Shown piece by piece: positions 30,100-36,205 of a DNA stretch of 36,205 bases. The stretch comes from Patescibacteria group bacterium (lineage in GTDB: Bacteria; Patescibacteriota; Patescibacteriia; UBA2591; UBA6264). Position numbers and translations under genes: made by a program. Under the pieces are notes generated by a model. The model was not told the origin of the DNA. It searched no databases and saw only the letters and a list, made by a program, of their open reading frames with translations. Location of the stretch: the NCBI GenBank assembly GCA_021735685.1, contig JAIPGN010000006.1, positions 1 through 36,205 of the forward strand, written 5' to 3'. The stretch's first letter is position 1, and each line of letters starts with the position of its first letter.

Positions 30100-33000
30100 C
30101 TATTGAGTCCAGCTAGACCAATCAGAAGGCAAAGTATCTACATAAGTACCAGCACACCAATCATATTCAGTGGTGTCGTTGGCAGCACTATGAGTAACTC
30201 CTTCATAATGATCTGACCAGATCAAATAACTATCTCCACTTAAAGTGTTGTAGTTAGTAAGCTCGGTAGCGTCAGTATTGACCTCTTCGGCAACTCGGAT
30301 AGAGAAAGAATCATCTTCGGCAAAGCCTTGGCCAGTACCCTTTAAGGTATAGGTTCGGGTTTCGCCAGCTGGAATGACTTCTTCCTTAGCAGTCAACCAA
30401 GAAACGGACAAGACATCAGAAGTAGAGGTGGTATTAGAAATATCACTAATAGTACCAATGTCTGTGCCTTGAACAATCTTAGTGGAACCACGATAGAGCT
30501 CAATATTATTGACAGAATTACCAGCGCTAGTAGCGTCAAAAACAGAATAGTCGAAACTAATTCTCTTTAAGGCTACGTCTTCATTAGCGTCAGCACTAAC
30601 CGTAAAGGTGATCAAATCCATTTGTTTATTGCCTAAAGCACCACTGTAATCGCTAGCAGCGATTGTTGGTTTAGTGCGTCGGACATACATAGGATTAGCA
30701 CCAAGCAAACCACCAGAGAGAGACAAATCATAAATTGTTTCACCAGAGGAAGAGCCAACAGCTTCAAAGTAAGTGCTGGTATCATTTTCCCTGATTCCTA
30801 AATTAATGACATTGCCAGAAACAGCTTGACCAGACCAAGTATTGAGATTAGCTTTAATGGTTAATACTGTAGTTCCATCTTGAGGAACCTCAATATTAAG
30901 GCCACTAATCGTTTTTTGGCCACCAGTCAAATCAAGACCAGTGCGAGAACCGCCATCCCAATAGAGATCTATAGAAGAAATCTCCGTGGTGGTAGCAAGA
31001 GCACTACCAGCGGCATTTAGATTTAGCACGGTCAATTTGTTAATGACATAACCCTCATTAGTAGCAGTAAACTTAACTTTACTTACTTCTTGAGCGCTAT
31101 TTCCCATAACCACAATCGTGGAGTCAGGAGAATTAGCATCCAAGGCTGCGGTTAAACCACCTTGCTCAGTAACAGTAATAGCGACGGTATTAGCAGCGTT
31201 AGCTGAACCGCTAACATCAACGTCACGAGAATCCTGATCATAAGCAATGATGATAGAATCGCTAGCAGCTGAAGGATCAACCTCAAAATAAAGGAAAGTA
31301 TTGCCACTATTTAAATAAGTGGAAGAAATGCTGGAAGAAATATTAGCCTTGAAATTAAGGGTTTTAGATTCTCCAGCTGGGACCGTAATGTCTAAGCTAT
31401 CAAAGATAGCAGCATTTTTGCTAGAGCTATAATTCTCTAAGCCTACGGTCTTAACTAAAGTGTCTCCATCATAGATAGAAATACTATCCACTGCGTTTTT
31501 AGCGTCATAAGCAGAGCCAAAAGCAGTGCTGGTGTCATCAGCATGTAAGTAACCAGTAATCTTGGAAACATCAATATCATCAGCTTCGCCAGCAGTTAGG
31601 ATTAGACCCAAGACCGGCACGTCAGTAGCACCAACTACAAAAGTGTTACTAGTCGGTAATGAAGAGCGAGAAGCAGCTAAAGTAGGAGCTTCTACGGTCT
31701 GAGCATTACCAGTAACAGAAGTTGGAACAATGTCTGATTGGCTAATGAATTCATTAGAGTCGTCATCTTTAACATAATCCGCAGTAGCGCCTAACTCAAT
31801 ACCAGCAGTGATTTGAGCATCAACCACAGTATCGGTGTTGGCGGTATCAATAGTCACAATAAAATTGCGAGTATTGTTAGCAGAAATACTAAAGTCGTCA
31901 GACAAATTAAAGGTGTTGGTGTCAGTGCCATCATAAGAAGTAGCTCCACCAAACTCAACATAAGTAGCGTCAGTATAGGTGACGGTACCTAAGCTGCTTA
32001 AAGAAGCTAAGGTAGATCCAGTATCAGCATCCTTAACCTTTAAGTCAGAAATATCACCAGCAACCACACCTTCGCCAGCTTCATAAACTTTTAAAGTTAC
32101 ATCTAAGTCCTTGACCGTAACATTGGTTTCTGGAGTAATAGAGAACTTTAAGATAGTGACATCGTTGGCGTTTTTAGTGATTTTGCCAGCATTAGGGCCA
32201 TTTTCTGCAATCGTGATTGCTCCACCCTGAAGATCAATTCGACGAGCGGTAACATTTTGCTCAGCCGTAGTATCAACATCAGTGTTGTCAACAGCAGCGC
32301 TAACATTATAAAGCAAGTCAGTGGCATTTAAATGGCTATCTTCTTCAATCATGGCATAGAGGTATTGGGCAACCTTGCCCAAGACATCAGCCTTGACAGA
32401 GAAACGCATAGCATTGCTATCAGCAATGGCATAAGGAGAGCTGAAATTAAAAGTAGCTCTATCTTTAGCGCCAACAGAAGCAACGCTAGAAACTAAATCA
32501 CCATTTTGGTCATAAAGCTTAAGATTGCTGACTTCAGAGGTAGACAAAGTTCCACCAAAGGTAACTACTAATTGATTAACGCTAATATTGTTAGCGCCAG
32601 CTGTAATTTTAAAGTTAGCAACTTCTACATTATCAGATCCTACTGAAGGATCAGAGGGATTGGTTCCCATAGAAATAGTAACACTGCTCACATCTTGAGC
32701 GCCAACTTCCATGGTATTACCATTTAAAGGTAAACCATTAACAGTGGCCGTAGTATCAACTGTAGTTAAACTAAAAATATGACGATTGCCTTGATCGGCA
32801 GTACCTAAAGCGGCTAAGTCACCTTTTAAAGTAACAGTCTTGTAAGAATTAGCCGGAACGTTTAAACCTAAACCAGAAAATTCAACAGTGTGATTGTCTG
32901 TGCTTAAAGTTCGGCTATTAGTGACACGACTGGAATCCACGTCTAAATATAAACCGGTCCAATCATCAGTATCACCAATTCCACTTCTCTTAAAGGTCAA

Positions 33001-33855
33001 AGAGTCAACAGAAACAGCTGAAGAGCCAGCAGTTAATTTAACTTGCAAAAGACCATTATTGGTGGAATTACCCAGCATTAATGAAGGAGCAAAAGTATTG
33101 TATAAGCTCGCAGTTAAAGCTGAAGTAGTGGTGCCGGAACCAGCTAACCAACCTGGAGTTAATAATCCAGATTCTACGCCAGTAATAGCAGCACCGTCGG
33201 CATAAACTTCGTCATTGTCAATAGTGACAACAGAAGTTTCAAGATATCTGTTGGCGCTGAAAGCAGCGTCAGAGATAGCTCTTTTCTTGCCATCTTGAAT
33301 CAGATATCGTTGGGAAGAACCGGCATATTTTACAATAGTGCCGTCAGGATGGGTGGCGGATGAAGTTAAGTCTGAGCCCATATCATAGTTGAACTTAGAC
33401 AATAAATCATCAGGAACCCAAGTTACTCTTGCCCAATTAGGATCGCTAAACAATCCTTGATAAACTTGCTCTGATAAAACAGGGCGAAGTTCGCCGTCTT
33501 CTACGTAGAAAACAGCAGTAGCGTCTTTCCCTTCTAAACTGGTGGTAGTCCCACGGAAAAGAGAGCCATCACGAAATGGCATGGGGTTTTCATCAGTATA
33601 GGCAGCTAATTCTGAAGCACTTACTGTTTTCACAGTAGAGAAATCCTCAGGATAGCCCCAAGAGAGATAGACGTTAAAGTGAGGAAAAACTCGCTTACTG
33701 GAACCCTGAATGTAATAAACAGCTGAACTGTCAGCAGTCTTTACTAGGTCGCCATCAACAATGGTCGCTGCTTGAGCAGGAATGACCATGCCGAAGGACC
33801 AGAGTAACATAGTAGCGGTAGTTCCTATTGCAATCAATTTTTTTAATCTACTCAT
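30100..33855 (-). CDS. S-layer-like surface protein
   Basis: The 1251-residue protein, the largest in the window, has a clear signal peptide (LIAIGTTATMLLWSFGMVIPAQAA). The first 230 residues contain two or three units of the form DGDLVK...VYYIQGSSKRVFPHF...YLSWG and DGTIVKYAGSSQRYLIQDG, a module I associate with CPR surface-layer proteins. The rest is a long series of beta-rich segments alternating strands such as VTISMG, FKITAG and FNFSS, rich in threonine, serine, aspartate and asparagine and poor in lysine and cysteine. It ends in a tryptophan/serine-rich tail without a membrane anchor. Codon use is more GC-rich than the neighbours, suggesting high expression. It is probably the main envelope protein. 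Confidence 0.82.
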   Translation of the reverse strand: MSRLKKLIAIGTTATMLLWSFGMVIPAQAATIVDGDLVKTADSSAVYYIQGSSKRVFPHFNVYLSWGYPEDFSTVKTVSASELAAYTDENPMPFRDGSLFRGTTTSLEGKDATAVFYVEDGELRPVLSEQVYQGLFSDPNWARVTWVPDDLLSKFNYDMGSDLTSSATHPDGTIVKYAGSSQRYLIQDGKKRAISDAAFSANRYLETSVVTIDNDEVYADGAAITGVESGLLTPGWLAGSGTTTSALTASLYNTFAPSLMLGNSTNNGLLQVKLTAGSSAVSVDSLTFKRSGIGDTDDWTGLYLDVDSSRVTNSRTLSTDNHTVEFSGLGLNVPANSYKTVTLKGDLAALGTADQGNRHIFSLTTVDTTATVNGLPLNGNTMEVGAQDVSSVTISMGTNPSDPSVGSDNVEVANFKITAGANNISVNQLVVTFGGTLSTSEVSNLKLYDQNGDLVSSVASVGAKDRATFNFSSPYAIADSNAMRFSVKADVLGKVAQYLYAMIEEDSHLNATDLLYNVSAAVDNTDVDTTAEQNVTARRIDLQGGAITIAENGPNAGKITKNANDVTILKFSITPETNVTVKDLDVTLKVYEAGEGVVAGDISDLKVKDADTGSTLASLSSLGTVTYTDATYVEFGGATSYDGTDTNTFNLSDDFSISANNTRNFIVTIDTANTDTVVDAQITAGIELGATADYVKDDDSNEFISQSDIVPTSVTGNAQTVEAPTLAASRSSLPTSNTFVVGATDVPVLGLILTAGEADDIDVSKITGYLHADDTSTAFGSAYDAKNAVDSISIYDGDTLVKTVGLENYSSSKNAAIFDSLDITVPAGESKTLNFKANISSSISSTYLNSGNTFLYFEVDPSAASDSIIIAYDQDSRDVDVSGSANAANTVAITVTEQGGLTAALDANSPDSTIVVMGNSAQEVSKVKFTATNEGYVINKLTVLNLNAAGSALATTTEISSIDLYWDGGSRTGLDLTGGQKTISGLNIEVPQDGTTVLTIKANLNTWSGQAVSGNVINLGIRENDTSTYFEAVGSSSGETIYDLSLSGGLLGANPMYVRRTKPTIAASDYSGALGNKQMDLITFTVSADANEDVALKRISFDYSVFDATSAGNSVNNIELYRGSTKIVQGTDIGTISDISNTTSTSDVLSVSWLTAKEEVIPAGETRTYTLKGTGQGFAEDDSFSIRVAEEVNTDATELTNYNTLSGDSYLIWSDHYEGVTHSAANDTTEYDWCAGTYVDTLPSDWSSWTQ

Positions 33856-34213
33856 ATATTAATTAATCCTCTTTATGATCCGCCTTAAAACAAATATCAA
33901 CGAGTACTGCATTGATATCTTAAAATGTTTTAAAGACGCATCTTATATAATATTTCCCCGCTTAGTTCTCGATCTTCTCAACACTTGCGCGCCAAGACGA
34001 TAAAGGAAATTCTCAGGGGATATCCCGTTCTGAGACCTTCCCCGTTGAATTAAATGAAATCATTTAATAGAACACAAGAACCAAAACTCGACCTTTAGTG
34101 TCAGCCGAAGCTGACTCGGCCTGGCCCGACAAATATTGACCTGAGTGAATGCCGGGTGAACCGAGGAGGAATTAGTAATTAGTAAGATATTTATTATAAA
34201 TTAGTTAAAAGAT
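33856..34213 (-). promoter_or_regulatory. Long structured leader region of the S-layer-like gene
   Basis: This 358-bp spacer has no coding frame. On the minus strand it can fold several hairpins: GTCAGC-TTCG-GCTGAC (34115-34100), the palindrome ATTAAATGA/TCATTTAAT (34068-34049), a stem TCTCAG/CTGAGA with inner GGGATATCCC (about 34040-34006), and ATATCAA/TTGATAT (about 33919-33893) close to the start. AGAGG lies 12 bases before the ATG, one of the few purine-rich start signals in the window. TATTAT near 33950 is a possible -10 without a clear -35. Long structured leaders are known to stabilise mRNAs of abundant surface proteins. Confidence 0.5.
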
Positions 34214-35248
34214 TTATTGGTCTTCTCTAATCAAACCGGTTTGCAATTCTTGATCTGGATTTTCTACTCTTTTTATATTAATACCTTGAAAAACTTCGCC
34301 AGTAGATGCCGGTGGAAGTGAGGGACTAGGTTTAATAATTTCTGCCGGCTCAGAAGTCTCTGAAGATAAATCCTCTTCTAAGAGAGAATCTTCCAATGTG
34401 CCTTCTTCGGTAATCGGCTCTTGAGGCTCAACTAAGTTTGACGAATCCTCAGGAATAAAGTCACCTTCAATTTCATTATCTAGTGAATTCTTTTCTGTTT
34501 CTTCTAGTAAATCGTTAAGCTCTTCTTCAATGGTGGGATCTGAGGAATTTTCCAAATATTGCATAGCTTCTTCAATATTATTTAAAGCTGCCGAGAAATT
34601 TCCTACATTCAAGTAATCAGAAGCTTCTTTTAAAATTCTAGCCAGAGCATCTCCTTGCAGGGAACCAAAAATTTGTCGGCCATCTTCTACCGGCAAATTA
34701 TCTTCTTCTAAGTCGTCTTCTATATATAGAAGCTCATCTTCTGGAAAAGTGTCAACACGAGCAGTTAATTCTTTTTTTAAACTTTTAATCTCTGTAGAAA
34801 CTTCTTGAGCCAAAATATTTAAATCTTCTTCTTGTTCAACACTTCCCTCTTCTATTCCTTGGGCTAAAATTTTAGCCTCTTGTAAACGGGTGGTTAAAAT
34901 GTCAGCCCGCAAAACAGTTTTTTTGCTTTGATTGAAAGCTAAAACTAATTGAGTTTTCTCAGCCACTCTTTTAACGGTGTATAAGAATTGACCGGGCACA
35001 GCGTTTTCTGAAGCCTTAACTAAACCAAAACCACTGATGAAAATAACAAAAAAGGCCATTAGGCTTATCGCCACTGGCTTTAAAGATAAATAGAAATTCA
35101 TTCCAATCTTTGGGCTTCCGGGAAACATCTCTTTAAAAGATCTTAAAAGCATATCATAAGACTCCCTTTCTTTAATGGGGTCTTGTTTCGCAGATTGATG
35201 AAGTCTTCCTAATTGTTTTAAAGATTTTATAATCTCTTTTTCGGTCAT
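34214..35248 (-). CDS. DUF5667-domain membrane protein, possible anti-sigma partner
   Basis: The 344-residue protein has a short cytoplasmic N-terminus (about 60 residues), one transmembrane helix (PVAISLMAFFVIFISGFGLV, about residues 57-76) and an outer domain. The outer domain starts SENAVPGQFLYTVKRVAEKTQL, the DUF5667 signature, and continues as acidic helices. A glutamate/serine/proline-rich low-complexity tail ends it. The N-terminus resembles the region where anti-sigma proteins hold a sigma factor, and the gene directly follows an ECF sigma gene (74-base gap), but no zinc-finger anti-sigma motif is seen. Regulation is therefore inferred from position. Confidence 0.78.
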   Translation of the reverse strand: MTEKEIIKSLKQLGRLHQSAKQDPIKERESYDMLLRSFKEMFPGSPKIGMNFYLSLKPVAISLMAFFVIFISGFGLVKASENAVPGQFLYTVKRVAEKTQLVLAFNQSKKTVLRADILTTRLQEAKILAQGIEEGSVEQEEDLNILAQEVSTEIKSLKKELTARVDTFPEDELLYIEDDLEEDNLPVEDGRQIFGSLQGDALARILKEASDYLNVGNFSAALNNIEEAMQYLENSSDPTIEEELNDLLEETEKNSLDNEIEGDFIPEDSSNLVEPQEPITEEGTLEDSLLEEDLSSETSEPAEIIKPSPSLPPASTGEVFQGINIKRVENPDQELQTGLIREDQ

Positions 35249-35322
35249 GTTTATCCCGTTATAAATTTAATAACTCATTCACTTATTAAGACGAAGGAAT
35301 CTCAAAAATGTAACAACAAAAA

Positions 35323-35871
35323 CTATACCGAATATTTCTGTTCGTTATCAATTATTTCTTTCACTTTCTTAATTCCCCTATGAGCCAACATCCTACAATT
35401 CCCTAAGGATTTGCCCGTGGATTGACTAATCTCATCAAAACTAAGGCCATCAACAAATCTAAGAATAATTACTTCTTGATAGTCATTTGATAATTGTTTA
35501 ATTGCTGTAGCAATTTTTTCTACTTCCAATTTATTATCAATCTTTTCGTTTACATCCTCTTTGGAAACAATTTCAGAAATAGAATCTAAAGAAATATTTT
35601 TTTGGTGAGTACGATAAAAATCAATAACTGAATTGCGTGCTGTTTTATACAAAAAGGCCCGAAAGTTATCAATATCATGGCCATCCCTCAAATAACGATA
35701 TACTTTTAGAAAAGTGTCGTTTACTAGATCGTCTGCTTTTTCTTTCCCAGGAACTTTGAAATAAATAAAACTATAAATTTTGTCCTTATATGTATTATAA
35801 AACTGGGCGAACGCTTGTTCGTCCCCTTTTTTAATTTGATTGATTAAAATTTTCTCAAAAATATGAAGCAT
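35323..35871 (-). CDS. ECF-type sigma-70 factor
   Basis: The 182-residue protein has the two domains of extracytoplasmic-function sigma factors. Sigma region 2 (residues 15-85) contains FAQFYNTYKDKIYSFIYFKV, DLVNDTFLKVYRYL and FRAFLYKTARNSVIDFYR. Region 4 (about 120-175) contains LSNDYQEVIILRFVDGLSFDEI with the helix-turn-helix SQSTGKSLGNCRMLAHRGIKK. Region 3 is absent, as expected. It is followed by the DUF5667 membrane protein and then the S-layer-like gene, which it may control. A housekeeping-type promoter lies at 35996-36023; the leader holds repeats of ATTGATTATT. Confidence 0.95.
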   Translation of the reverse strand: MLHIFEKILINQIKKGDEQAFAQFYNTYKDKIYSFIYFKVPGKEKADDLVNDTFLKVYRYLRDGHDIDNFRAFLYKTARNSVIDFYRTHQKNISLDSISEIVSKEDVNEKIDNKLEVEKIATAIKQLSNDYQEVIILRFVDGLSFDEISQSTGKSLGNCRMLAHRGIKKVKEIIDNEQKYSV

Positions 35872-35995
35872 AGGTTAGGTACTTAGGCAATTGGAATTTT
35901 ATATTAAATTATTAATCACTAATAATTGATTACTGATTATTGATTATTGAACATTGCCTTCCTTGTATATAAAAGAAGACGATAGTTTCTTTAAT

Positions 35996-36023
35996 ATTAT
36001 ACAAATTTTAAGCTTAAAATCAA
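35996..36023 (-). promoter_or_regulatory. Promoter for the ECF sigma-DUF5667 unit
   Basis: TTGATT (36023-36018) and TATAAT (36001-35996) are 16 bases apart on the minus strand, 125 bases ahead of the ATG. The leader between is AT-rich. Confidence 0.7.
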
Positions 36024-36070
36024 GAAAAATTTCTCATCCTTCTAATCTTTTTTTAAATAAAGAAATTAAA

Positions 36071-36101
36071 AATTGCGGAGAAACATCTTTTCTCCGCAAT
36101 T
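36071..36101 (-). terminator. Terminator of a unit to the right of the window
   Basis: A 13-bp stem (36071-36083 with 36089-36101; core TGCGGAGAAA) has loop CATCT. On the minus strand it runs into TTTTT, so it would end a transcript entering from beyond the window. Confidence 0.75.
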
Positions 36102-36105
36102 CTCT

Positions 36106-36205
36106 GGGGCCAGACCCCAAAAACTGATTCTCTAAAACCCTTTCTTAGAAAAGGTTTTAAGAGCGATTTTTCAAAAACGTTAATTTTTTAACGCTTTTTT
36201 AAGTG
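36106..36205. repeat. Third copy of the GGGGTC-palindrome repeat (continues past the end)
   Basis: GGGGCCAGACCCC (36106-36118) is followed by CAAAAACTGATTCTCTAAAA, CCCTTTCTTAGAAAAGG, CGATTTTTCAAAAACGT and TTTTTTAACG. These follow the order and spacing of the unit at 14251-14347 with scattered changes. The copy continues beyond the window. The rest of the stretch from 35872 holds only the ECF promoter, the AT-rich leader and the terminator. Confidence 0.8.

Overview
The window looks like a chromosomal segment of a Patescibacteria/CPR-type bacterium, close to Parcubacteria in gene content. It is AT-rich, almost every gene lies on the minus strand with very short spacers, and most proteins are housekeeping versions at or below normal family length. 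There are no pathway genes for amino acids or lipids apart from an isoprenyl transferase and a phosphoenolpyruvate synthase. Most starts are preceded by AT-rich sequence with no Shine-Dalgarno motif. Small GC-rich palindromes are scattered between and even inside genes, and a large S-layer-like protein is present. The standard bacterial code fits, and all three tRNA genes encode CCA. The lineage is inferred from gene content only.

Layout. 1-1300 is an accessory patch: the end of a recombinase gene running into tRNA-Asn, a GIY-YIG protein, a broken copy of the 5' half of tRNA-Asn, and a four-helix-bundle protein. 1319-9914 holds rpoD, dnaG, a lipoprotein serpin, a Nudix hydrolase, tRNA-Ser(TGA), an RlmN-like radical SAM methylase, htpX, lemA, an AlkD-like repair protein and a small unknown protein. 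10001-11192 is a second tRNA-linked module: tRNA-Ser(GGA), a LAGLIDADG protein and a stray tRNA-Ser 5' end. 11201-19664 holds a membrane-anchored methyltransferase, ppsA, a DUF4870-like protein, RNase J, a SIMPL-domain protein, a metallophosphoesterase, uppS and a short tsaB. The only clear plus-strand gene inside the window (19781-21787) encodes a probable degenerate PP2C-like domain joined to a transmembrane segment and a propeller-like region. 21949-29132 is a translation block: rplL and rplJ with an L10-type leader, pyrH, argS, a DJ-1/PfpI lipoprotein, ricT, tsf and rpsB. 29133-30099 holds two candidate small RNAs around ybaB. 30100-35871 is an envelope block: a 1251-residue S-layer-like protein, a DUF5667 membrane protein and an ECF-type sigma factor.

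The observation I would follow first is that two unrelated homing-endonuclease-type genes (GIY-YIG and LAGLIDADG) have the same architecture. Reading the minus strand, each shows a 5' fragment of a tRNA gene, then the endonuclease gene, then a complete tRNA of the same amino-acid type. For tRNA-Asn the relic matches 37 of 38 bases of the intact 5' half once two palindromic inserts are removed, and the match stops in the anticodon loop. This suggests elements that insert into tRNA genes and restore them by carrying a replacement 5' part. Other points of interest are the two unassigned RNAs, a dispersed repeat built around GGGGTCTGACCCC, a 45-bp tandem repeat extending the N-terminus of ribosomal protein L7/L12, and an inhibitory-type lipoprotein serpin.
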